From NCBI GenBank assembly GCA_028277515.1, contig JANQGC010000012.1, positions 1-27,737 on the forward strand: a stretch of DNA of 27,737 nt, in the 5' to 3' direction. A model generated the notes under the pieces. That model searched no databases. It saw only the letters and a program-made list of their open reading frames with translations, and was not told the DNA's origin. Positions 1 to 5,841 of the stretch are shown in pieces (position 1 is the stretch's first letter; each line of letters opens with the position of its first letter). A program made the position numbers and the translations under genes. The stretch comes from Anaerolineae bacterium (GTDB lineage: Bacteria > Chloroflexota > Anaerolineae > Promineifilales > Promineifilaceae).

Positions 1-43
1 GTAAATAGCTTATCAGCACGTTGGTGTCAATTAGAACACGCAT
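1..43 (-). CDS. PIN-domain (VapC-type) toxin, N-terminal fragment cut by window edge
   Basis: The minus strand from 43 to the left edge reads ATG then M-R-V-L-I-D-T-N-V-L-I-S-Y-L. This is the first beta strand of a PIN-domain ribonuclease, with the first metal-binding aspartate in the D-T-N-V-L signature. PIN toxins of VapBC systems cleave RNA and are neutralised by a cognate antitoxin. The ATG lies two bases after the stop codon of the Phd/YefM-type antitoxin gene, the normal antitoxin-toxin order with translational coupling. Only 14 codons are visible, so the catalytic acidic quartet and overall integrity cannot be judged. Confidence 0.75.
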   Translation of the reverse strand, partial: MRVLIDTNVLISYL

Positions 44-45
44 GC

Positions 46-375
46 CTAATTCTTGAATTTTACCTTACCCTCACTTTCCATACGTTTATTAGTTTCCTGG
101 CTTATATCATCAGATATTTGTTCTGCTTCCTTTTTGGTTAAATCAGTGTTTTTCTCTTGAATTCGTTTTGCTATCGTTTCAAGCTTGTTAATTGCTTCTT
201 CCTTTAAAGCTTTTTCCCTAAGTGTTACTAATTGCTGATACTCTCCAAACGGCATTATGACCGCCTTCGGCTTTCCTCTGCTCTCAACAATTACTTCGTC
301 ACTATTTTCAACCGCCCACTTCATCATGGCACTTAGACGGTTCTTTGCCTCGCTTACAGAAACGGTCTTTGGCAT
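46..375 (-). CDS. Phd/YefM-family antitoxin of a type II toxin-antitoxin pair
   Basis: This is a 109-aa protein from the preferred start (119 aa from an upstream ATG at 405). The N-terminus M-P-K-T-V-S-V-S-E-A-K-N-R-L matches the Phd/YefM DNA-binding dimer domain, followed by V-I-V-E-S-R-G-K-P-K-A-V-I-M-P, the typical second half of that fold. The rest is a charged helical tail that would wrap the toxin. The 375 start is preferred because AAGGACAGG lies just upstream of it, while the 405 ATG has no visible Shine-Dalgarno. It is followed two bases later by a PIN-type toxin start. Phd-family antitoxins often pair with PIN or Doc/RelE toxins and repress their own promoter; the palindromes just upstream fit that role. 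Confidence 0.85.
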   Translation of the reverse strand: MPKTVSVSEAKNRLSAMMKWAVENSDEVIVESRGKPKAVIMPFGEYQQLVTLREKALKEEAINKLETIAKRIQEKNTDLTKKEAEQISDDISQETNKRMESEGKVKFKN

Positions 376-424
376 GACTACCTGTCCTTGTTGCGTATTA
401 CTCATATATTATGTCTAGATATAT

Positions 425-458
425 AGCTATTTTAGTGGTCTGACAAATAGCTTGTCAA
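425..458 (-). promoter_or_regulatory. Promoter with overlapping operator palindromes for the toxin-antitoxin operon
   Basis: On the minus strand, TTGACA (458-453) and TAAAAT (434-429) are separated by 18 bp, close to sigma-70 consensus. Two inverted repeats overlap them. TGACAA/TTGTCA (441-446 and 452-457) covers the -35. AGCTATTT/AAATAGCT (425-432 and 445-452) spans the -10 and spacer. Type II antitoxins usually autoregulate by binding such palindromes, so these are candidate operator sites. The sequences are seen directly; their function is inferred. Confidence 0.65.
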
Positions 459-473
459 TAAGCAAAAGCAATT

Positions 474-692
474 CTATTCTCTTGAATCTTGAGGGTGATG
501 TGGACCTTTTCTTTCCCTTAATGGTTCAGTTCCAGTTCCTTCCAAAGCCCCCAAGGGCTTTCCGTCTTTGCTATTGACTGTTGTAAAAGCATTCGGAAAT
601 TCATTTTCTTTCTTGCCAATCATTCCAACATAAAATCTTTCGTCTTCTTTGAGATTGGTCTCGACACCTCTTATGATCATTTTTTGAATCAC
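474..692 (-). CDS. Small hypothetical protein, 72 aa
   Basis: This hydrophilic protein has no signal peptide or membrane segment. It starts with GTG at 692, with an alternative ATG at 680. The middle, K-K-E-N-E-F-P-N-A-F-T-T-V-N-S-K-D-G-K-P, alternates hydrophobic and polar residues and suggests a small beta-rich fold. The tail is basic and rich in proline and histidine. I do not recognise the family. It begins six bases after the stop of the DUF4145-like gene and runs the same way, so the two probably share a transcript. The tight spacing is the main support for it being real; the lack of a clear Shine-Dalgarno counts against it. Confidence 0.5.
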   Translation of the reverse strand: MIQKMIIRGVETNLKEDERFYVGMIGKKENEFPNAFTTVNSKDGKPLGALEGTGTEPLRERKGPHHPQDSRE

Positions 693-698
693 ATCAAG

Positions 699-1379
699 TT
701 ATTTTTCTTTTTTAGCTTCTATAGCTTTTTTTCGTGCTTCCATTGCTTCCCGAATTTTAGCTTTTCGTACATAAATCTCGGTTAGAATGTCCTGCATTAG
801 GACGAACAATACTTCCGATCTCTCTTGGTCCATTAATGGTAGGTGCGGATGAGCCCCATCGTGCCCAGACACCAATATTTGGTTGAAGATCTCTTCTATT
901 TCATCATCTAACCCAGCAAGCTCTTTTGCCTCCCTAAGTTGATAATGAACCCTATCCTTTGCAGAAGCACCTAAATCCATAAATATACTTTGAGAAGTTC
1001 GACGACACATTGCAGCAAACGCATTGAATGCTCCCTGCGAATAGCATAGAACTGCTTCTTTAAAATCTTCAGCAACGCTTTCTGGCAAGTACTCGTACTC
1101 AAACTTTTCTAAAGGCCTCTCAATAACTTGATAATCCTCACTTAGGTCAATTGAGTTTTTATTAGCGTAGTTAACGACTCCATACTTTAATGCAATTGGT
1201 GAATTGCATGAGTCACATCTATATCCAACAATGACACTTGAGGGTTTGAATCGACGTACTAATTCATAATTTGGAAAGGATACTGCTGATACATTCGATA
1301 CAGTGGCACAGCTTGGACAAAGTAAAGAAAAGTGTTTATCAAAAATATTTTTAATGTCGTTGGAGTTGTATATTTTCAT
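699..1379 (-). CDS. DUF4145-like protein with N-terminal zinc ribbon
   Basis: This is a 226-aa soluble protein. Residues about 20-65 carry two CxxC pairs (C-P-S-C and C-D-S-C) about 34 residues apart, a zinc-ribbon arrangement. The C-terminal half is helical and resembles DUF4145: a stretch with A-F-N-A-F-A-A-M-C-R-R, a later H-D-G-A-H-P-H around the last third, and a final basic helix. DUF4145 occurs alone and attached to restriction-type nucleases; its biochemical role is not established. The start at 1379 is preferred over a TTG at 1415 because GAAGGA lies about ten bases upstream. It sits in mobile-element cargo beside a toxin-antitoxin pair, so a defence-related role is possible but only an inference. 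Confidence 0.72.
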   Translation of the reverse strand: MKIYNSNDIKNIFDKHFSLLCPSCATVSNVSAVSFPNYELVRRFKPSSVIVGYRCDSCNSPIALKYGVVNYANKNSIDLSEDYQVIERPLEKFEYEYLPESVAEDFKEAVLCYSQGAFNAFAAMCRRTSQSIFMDLGASAKDRVHYQLREAKELAGLDDEIEEIFNQILVSGHDGAHPHLPLMDQERSEVLFVLMQDILTEIYVRKAKIREAMEARKKAIEAKKEK

Positions 1380-1505
1380 TTTTCTTGATCCTTCACTCAA
1401 ATATTGACATTCCAAATAATCTTGCGTTTTCCCGAATCAATTTTTAAAAATCAAAGCAATATGCAAAGTTAATATAATCCGTGCCCCTATTGTTCATCAA
1501 CCATG

Positions 1506-1903
1506 TTAGGATGCCAATTTTTGAGGACATTTTGCTGTTAATGGATCAAGGCTAGGTATCGTTACAAACCATTTCTCCCTCACCAATGATGCCAATCCAT
1601 AATATTTCAACTCATATTCTCCGTTAACCGTCACTTCGTAACAGACACTTACCTTTTCTACTCCCATGTCCAATTTTATCTTTGAATAGTAAACAACCGA
1701 AAGAGAATCTATCCCTTCCTTATCATCCAAAAATCCCAATTACCCTGATCAACATAATCAGGTATCTCTAGACCTGTTTGGTTTTCAGACACGATCTTAG
1801 GCTGAGGACTGTTTGTGCAACCGATTGTTAGAATTAGAAGAATCAACTGAATGTGTATAAACTGCAATTTCTTGCCAGTCCAAACATCCATAATGAAATA
1901 CAC
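1506..1903 (-). pseudogene. Putative lipoprotein split by a frameshift near 1709-1739
   Basis: Two overlapping minus-strand frames look like parts of one protein. The upstream part (from 1903, or ATG at 1891) has a short basic start, a hydrophobic run L-I-L-L-I-L-T-I-G-C that resembles a lipobox, then a polar N-S-P-Q-P linker. It stops after D-Q-G-N-W-D-F-W-M-I-R-K-G at 1709. The other frame continues through the same DNA as G-F-L-D-D-K-E-G-I-D-S-L and runs 77 aa with alternating hydrophobic residues to 1506. A single-base indel inside 1709-1739 would join them into an approximately 130-aa secreted lipoprotein. It could be a true pseudogene, a sequencing error, or two small genes. No family is recognised. 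Confidence 0.45.
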
Positions 1904-2128
1904 AATCGCTTTTTATACCTGGATGAACTGGATGAGTATAGACACTTTCGTAACTTCCTTGTTCTTGAATTTCTTTGTTATGAACTCAAGATTCACAATT
2001 TCTCAGAAAGTCTATTTTAGCATATTGAAATCATTGTTAAATTAATTTTAGGTAGTGATTATTCACTTCCCAACCTTAGACTTAACCTCATAATTGACAT
2101 TGATGCATTGAAATGCCAGTATCAAATA

Positions 2129-2869
2129 ATGAGCGAGGATCAAGTAGATATTCATTCGCTTACCCCAAAAACTGCAAGTGAGCGTTTTTTTGAAAGTGGT
2201 AATCATGGTGTTGAGACCGGCAGTTTAGAATATACATTCCTAAAGACGGCGATGGAAATTGAGGAGGGCGGGAATTTTAACGCAGTGAACCCCGAACTTG
2301 TTGAAGTAAGTGCTTATCTGGGTGTTGGAGAGTTAAAGGATCAAATTTGTGAAGAATACCTATTAGGAAAGTTAACTGACGATGAATTTTCAGCCGCTCA
2401 GGATAGGTTTCTCAATCTTGGAAATCAAGCCATCTCAATGTATAAAGATTCTGGAGCAATTTTGGAAACCGAACTGCTAAAGAATTCAATTGGCACGGTA
2501 GGTATTTCAAATAAAGATATTGTTGGTTTCGGCGACTCACATGGAATAGAGGTTCCAACCCGAATAAGAGCTAAAGCTCATGAGGAATCATTCGAGACAA
2601 CTGGCAAAATTGAAGAGCCAAAAACCCGAAAAAGAGAATGGTTGACGGGGGCAAGAAATCTGTTTAGTGATTTGAAAGAAGAAAAAATCTCTAAAGACGA
2701 ATATGATGAAATCATCAAACTAGCCAACCAGTGTGCCCCCGAAGGGTTAACTCTAGATGAGCAAGGTGTTGAAGGGTCTTTGGCAGACCGGCTTCTAAGT
2801 TTGGCCAATAAGTCTAAGAAAGTGTCCGCAAGGTTCAAAAAACTTCTTCGTAGAAAACCAGCTAAATAG
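2129..2869 (+). CDS. Hypothetical helical protein with two SHOCT-like motifs
   Basis: This is a 246-aa, highly charged, soluble protein of unrecognised family. No signal peptide or membrane span is visible. Two short stretches resemble SHOCT-type oligomerisation helices: L-L-G-K-L-T-D-D-E-F-S-A-A (about residues 78-90) and L-K-E-E-K-I-S-K-D-E-Y-D-E-I (about 182-195). The C-terminus is strongly basic, ending R-F-K-K-L-L-R-R-K-P-A-K, which could contact nucleic acid or membranes. The ATG at 2129 was chosen; a TTG seven codons upstream (2108) is the other option and neither has a strong ribosome site. It is flanked by other unknown genes of the putative element. Function unknown. Confidence 0.6.
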   Translation: MSEDQVDIHSLTPKTASERFFESGNHGVETGSLEYTFLKTAMEIEEGGNFNAVNPELVEVSAYLGVGELKDQICEEYLLGKLTDDEFSAAQDRFLNLGNQAISMYKDSGAILETELLKNSIGTVGISNKDIVGFGDSHGIEVPTRIRAKAHEESFETTGKIEEPKTRKREWLTGARNLFSDLKEEKISKDEYDEIIKLANQCAPEGLTLDEQGVEGSLADRLLSLANKSKKVSARFKKLLRRKPAK

Positions 2870-3004
2870 CCGATTTGAAAACAAGTAATATATATTCACC
2901 ATGATCCAAGTTTATTACAAGGTGTCTGGAATTTTAGAAGGTGAAAAAGTTTTATAAATAATTAGGGTCCAAATTCTTCAATACTTCAAAAATCTGTGTT
3001 ATCC

Positions 3005-3027
3005 TATAATTTGCTACGATAAGGAGG
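3005..3027 (+). promoter_or_regulatory. -10 box and strong ribosome binding site for the 101-aa ORF
   Basis: TATAAT at 3005-3010 is followed by a near-perfect Shine-Dalgarno AAGGAGG at 3021-3027, eight bases ahead of the ATG at 3035. No convincing -35 box is seen 16-18 bp upstream. The short leader and strong ribosome site support the small downstream gene as real and well translated. Confidence 0.5.
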
Positions 3028-3034
3028 ATTTGAA

Positions 3035-3340
3035 ATGGATAGATATGGTTATTCATATCTGGACTTTATAGGCACTCTCATCATCATCACATCCACTGAC
3101 AAAGAAACCCTTGAAATGGTTGAAGATGCTTTGCTGGAAACTCAAATAAATTTCGATAAAGATAGAATGGAAATTCCCAATCAGTTGAGAATCACTTCAC
3201 ATGGGAACCATTACGACGAAGAAAAAAGAAATGCTGGAAGATTATATTGGGCTGCTATGACCGCTCTCTTGAACAATGGCTGGGAACCATTTGCATTGGA
3301 AGATCGTATGCCACACTTTCGGCGAAAATTTACTGATTGA
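3035..3340 (+). CDS. Hypothetical protein, 101 aa
   Basis: This soluble small protein has no recognised family. It begins with aromatic residues (Y-G-Y-S-Y) and then a hydrophobic beta-like strand, F-I-G-T-L-I-I-I-T-S-T. A helix K-E-T-L-E-M-V-E-D-A-L-L-E and a second helical part R-L-Y-W-A-A-M-T-A-L-L-N-N-G-W-E-P-F follow. This strand-helix-strand-helix layout suggests a compact alpha/beta fold. 'N-N-G-W-E-P-F' is the kind of segment seen in small DUFs where a bacterial protein handles variable input, but no specific assignment is possible. AAGGAGG eight bases upstream fixes the start. Its stop is 21 bases before the start of the next gene, so the two are probably cotranscribed. Confidence 0.68.
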   Translation: MDRYGYSYLDFIGTLIIITSTDKETLEMVEDALLETQINFDKDRMEIPNQLRITSHGNHYDEEKRNAGRLYWAAMTALLNNGWEPFALEDRMPHFRRKFTD

Positions 3341-3361
3341 TAGGAGTTTATGGAGGTGAAA

Positions 3362-4039
3362 ATGAAAAAACCGCTTTATTGGCCTCCAATATCATCAGAC
3401 GCTTGGATAGGATGGATATTGGGCACCATTGGTTTTCTTGGTTCGTGCGTAATTATTGCATTCTTTGGACTCTGGATATACCTTGATCATAGTGCTAGAG
3501 TTTTTCCGACTTCATTATTGGTATTTGGGTGTGGAGGCTTTGTTGGATCCCCGTTTATAACTATATTAATACTCGGCTTTATAAATGTACGTAATAACAA
3601 CGATAAGCGAGAGCGAAACCTGAGAATACGACAAGATACCGTAGAAGAACTTCGATCAGAATTGATTTCTGAAGCAGGTTACGTGGGTGGACATCCATTG
3701 ATACCGCAGGTCGATAGAGTCGTTCTATCATTAGTCAAGCCAGTAATTAATATATACAAATTTGGTCCTGATTACGAAATTATTTTTGCTACTAACATTA
3801 ATCTTGTCGATATCAGAAAGGTTCGTATGGGTAGACCCAAAAGCGCTAAAGAGATCTATGACGAGGATTCCGGTTACAGTATAGATGTATATGAACAATC
3901 ACCATTCTTCAATATTATCTTTGTGTTAGATGGCCATACTTATCAGGCTTCATTTGAAAATTTTGAAAGTCCTTACACTCCGAGAAGTTGGTACAACAAA
4001 ATTACTACCATGCAACATCAAATTCGAACAGAAAATTGA
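3362..4039 (+). CDS. Membrane protein of unknown function with two N-terminal helices
   Basis: This is a 225-aa protein (229 aa from an alternative ATG at 3350). Two hydrophobic helices lie near residues 17-42 (W-I-G-W-I-L-G-T-I-G-F-L-G onward) and 50-73 (T-S-L-L-V-F-G-C-G-G-F-V-G). A basic, charged stretch (N-N-N-D-K-R-E-R-N-L-R-I-R-Q) and a cytoplasm-facing domain of about 140 residues follow. That domain has alternating beta-like segments such as Y-E-I-I-F-A-T-N-I-N-L and F-N-I-I-F-V-L-D-G-H-T-Y. GGAGGTG lies five bases before the 3362 start. I do not recognise the family. It sits between another unknown gene and the integrase, as island cargo. Confidence 0.65.
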   Translation: MKKPLYWPPISSDAWIGWILGTIGFLGSCVIIAFFGLWIYLDHSARVFPTSLLVFGCGGFVGSPFITILILGFINVRNNNDKRERNLRIRQDTVEELRSELISEAGYVGGHPLIPQVDRVVLSLVKPVINIYKFGPDYEIIFATNINLVDIRKVRMGRPKSAKEIYDEDSGYSIDVYEQSPFFNIIFVLDGHTYQASFENFESPYTPRSWYNKITTMQHQIRTEN

Positions 4040-4367
4040 ACGACTGGTTTTGTAAAAAATATTTTCTTTCTTTCGTGATCGGATGATGTTTATTGATTGA
4101 GATTCAGGCCGTCCTCTTTAATATACTGTGGACCCCAGATTAAATAGTATTAACTTATAGGTTGGGTCTTGTAAACGAATCGGAGGAGTCCAAAGCCTTA
4201 AACATGGCTGTCAAGCTCCTATCATCGGACAAGAAAGCGAAACCAGGACAAGTAAACTGACAAGTGTCTGCAATCTCTTTTCTCTGTTAACAGAAAATAT
4301 TAAATCACCGGCCGTCAACCTAAATTGGGATATAATGAACAAAGAAGACCTTATAAGTGGGTGAAGC
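4040..4367. other. Non-coding stretch upstream of the integrase
   Basis: No convincing gene is seen in these 328 bases. A perfect 12-bp palindrome TCTGTTAACAGA lies at 4283-4294 and a TATAAT at 4331-4336, 31 bases ahead of the integrase start. The palindrome could be an operator or a recombination-protein site. A GACCC/GGGTC pair around 4120-4170 could form a long-range stem. None of these has independent support. Confidence 0.35.
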
Positions 4368-5444
4368 TTGGCTGGGCAAGAAAAGGGTAACGGAAGTGTA
4401 TATTACTCCAGAGGCGAGCAACGGTGGATCGCTGAAATTACCCTGCCTGACGGAAGCAGGAAAAAGAAACGCTCCAAAACAAGAAAAGAAGCTGATAATT
4501 GGAGGTATGAACAAATCAAAGCATTGTCTGAAGGCCGAACACTGCCTGATGACAAAATAACTTTTGATGAGTTTGCCGACAAGTTTTTGTCAGATGTAGC
4601 CATCCACACCATGAAGCCCAAAACCTATCAGTCCTATGATAGCTATTTGAGGCTCCACATAAGACCTGCATTTGGGCGCAAGAAGTTAAACAGCATTACC
4701 CCAGCCCAAATACAGCGCCTTTATTCTCAAAAACTAAATGAGGGTCTATCCGCAAAAACTGTAAGCCACATACACGGGTATTTGCGCCGTGTATTGAATG
4801 AAGCAGTTAAGTGGGAGTTGATTTACCGTAATCCTTGTCAGTCTGTTACTCCTCCCAAAGTTCAGAGGAAAATACCAAAAGTCTGGACAATAGACCAAGC
4901 TCAAACTTTTCTTGGGGCGGTCAGAGATCACCAATATTTTGGGATATATTTGATTGCCCTAACTACAGGGTCCAGGCGTGGCGAAATTTTGGGCATGGAA
5001 TGGGAAAACATAGACTGGAACAAAAGCACAATATCAATCAAAAAAACTGTAGTTGAGTTAAAAGGTGTAGCCACAATCTCAACCCCAAAAACAGCAAAAT
5101 CAGCACGTAAAATTGTTCTCCCACAAGTTGTTATTGACCATCTGAAGACATACCCGGACAAGCAAGGCTTTATCTTTCAGTCCAAGGCAAATACTCCTGT
5201 TCATCCTCGTAACCTGCTTCGACATTTCTACTCAGTGCTTGATAGTGTTGATGTTCCCCGTATTCGTTTCCATGATCTAAGACATACCGCAGCTACAATA
5301 CTGCTACAACGTGATGTTCATCCAAAAAAGGTCCAGGAGCTTCTAGGCCACAGTTCAATTACATTGACCCTAGACACCTACTCCCATGTTATACCTGGCA
5401 TAGATGATCAAACTGCAAACGAAATGGATGCTGTATTTAAATGA
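4368..5444 (+). CDS. Site-specific tyrosine recombinase (phage/ICE-type integrase)
   Basis: This 358-aa protein has the length and three-part layout of phage-type integrases. Residues 1-55 form an AP2-like arm-binding domain (G-N-G-S-V-Y-Y, then K-K-K-R-S-K-T-R-K-E-A). Residues 65-152 are the SAM-like core-binding domain. Residues 170-358 are the catalytic domain. The visible catalytic set is Arg203 in T-G-S-R-R-G-E, probable Lys241, His302/Arg305 in H-D-L-R-H-T, His328 in L-G-H-S-S and Tyr338 in D-T-Y-S-H. It therefore appears intact. The TTG start at 4368 is used; no in-frame ATG exists near the N-terminus. The gene points at a tRNA 3' fragment 100 bp downstream, the usual integrase-attachment arrangement. 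Confidence 0.95.
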   Translation: MAGQEKGNGSVYYSRGEQRWIAEITLPDGSRKKKRSKTRKEADNWRYEQIKALSEGRTLPDDKITFDEFADKFLSDVAIHTMKPKTYQSYDSYLRLHIRPAFGRKKLNSITPAQIQRLYSQKLNEGLSAKTVSHIHGYLRRVLNEAVKWELIYRNPCQSVTPPKVQRKIPKVWTIDQAQTFLGAVRDHQYFGIYLIALTTGSRRGEILGMEWENIDWNKSTISIKKTVVELKGVATISTPKTAKSARKIVLPQVVIDHLKTYPDKQGFIFQSKANTPVHPRNLLRHFYSVLDSVDVPRIRFHDLRHTAATILLQRDVHPKKVQELLGHSSITLTLDTYSHVIPGIDDQTANEMDAVFK

Positions 5445-5447
5445 ACG

Positions 5448-5471
5448 GCCGTAGCGATTGCCGTAGCGATT
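5448..5471 (+). repeat. Perfect 12-bp tandem duplication next to the attachment site
   Basis: GCCGTAGCGATT occurs twice with no spacer (5448-5459, 5460-5471), starting three bases after the integrase stop codon and ending about 72 bp before the tRNA fragment. Integrase arm sites and excisionase sites are often short direct repeats at this location, so these are candidate arm-type sites. A simple replication-slippage duplication is the alternative. Confidence 0.55.
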
Positions 5472-5543
5472 AAATGGTTTAAACACCCTCTGATATGGCT
5501 TAAATCCCCTCTAAACCACTTAAATAAAGGGGCTTTCTTCTTT

Positions 5544-5590
5544 CTCATAACCCGGAGGTCGTACGTTCGAATCGTACCCCCGCTACTCCA
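5544..5590 (+). other. 3' half of an initiator tRNA-Met: attachment-site scar
   Basis: The sequence begins inside a CAT anticodon loop (CTCATAA, 5544-5550). It continues with CCCGG (3' anticodon stem), AGGTC (variable loop), the T arm GTACG-TTCGAAT-CGTAC (5561-5577, perfect 5-bp stem), the 3' acceptor strand CCCCGCT (5578-5584) and discriminator A. The CCC of the anticodon stem with CAT is the initiator-tRNA signature. Nothing 5' of the loop can complete the D arm or acceptor, so this is only a half tRNA. CCA is not encoded directly (CTCCA follows). Integrases commonly recombine in the anticodon loop and leave such a duplicated 3' end. Confidence 0.8.
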
Positions 5591-5591
5591 G

Positions 5592-5622
5592 AAAAGTCCA
5601 CCGTTTGGTGGACTTTTTCTTT
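5592..5622 (+). terminator. Rho-independent terminator of the former tRNA
   Basis: A perfect 11-bp stem, AAAAGTCCACC (5592-5602) with GGTGGACTTTT (5607-5617), is closed by a GTTT loop and ends in a T-rich tract (TTTTTCT). It directly follows the tRNA 3' end, so it is probably the terminator of the original initiator tRNA gene. Confidence 0.85.
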
Positions 5623-5841
5623 ACCTATACCTAATTTTTTCATTCACGAAACCTATTTAACTCCCATAAAAGTAAGGGAGTAAGCGTCATCGGGGAAAAA
5701 CCGAAGGTCATCTAGGTTCATCCAAAATGAAAATTAAAGGCTCACAGAGTTGGACATGAGCGAATGTCTCAAGCCAAAAATTTCACTGCAAGCCTTGAAA
5801 AAAACCGTCACTTTGCTACTTGCGAGAGTTGACTATTTCGT
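5623..5841. other. Non-coding stretch between attachment scar and sulfatase 3' end
   Basis: No gene is seen. A hairpin ACTCCC (5660-5665)/GGGAGT (5676-5681) lies downstream of the sulfatase stop on the minus strand and could stabilise or end its transcript, but it has no following U-tract. Together with the integrase-side segment 5445-5543 this is a 397-base interval without a complete gene. Confidence 0.35.

Larger units (their letters stand above)
1..5590. mobile_element. Right-hand part of a tRNA-integrated genomic island or prophage-like element
   Basis: An intact tyrosine integrase is followed within 100 bp by a half initiator tRNA, the classical far end of an element inserted in a tRNA gene. 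The intact tRNA and the other end should lie left of the window. Cargo on the near side is a toxin-antitoxin pair, a DUF4145-like protein and several unknown AT-rich genes. No structural phage, conjugation or replication genes are visible, so the element type is unknown. The right limit near 5590 is supported. The assignment of every gene from position 1 is inferred. Confidence 0.6.

Noticed and set aside
1851..2045. 64-aa plus-strand ORF rich in aromatic residues
   Set aside because: It overlaps the lipoprotein start on the other strand, has no ribosome site and shows low-complexity AT-rich composition.
4204..4260. 18-aa mini-ORF (M-A-V-K-L-L-S-S-D-K-K and on) behind a GGAGGAG sequence
   Set aside because: The spacing from the ribosome-like site to the ATG is about 15 bases, too long, and a frame this short is expected by chance. 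No comparative support is available.
5544..5590. Functional complete tRNA gene
   Set aside because: There is no acceptor 5' strand, D arm or 5' anticodon stem upstream of the CAT loop; only the 3' half is present.
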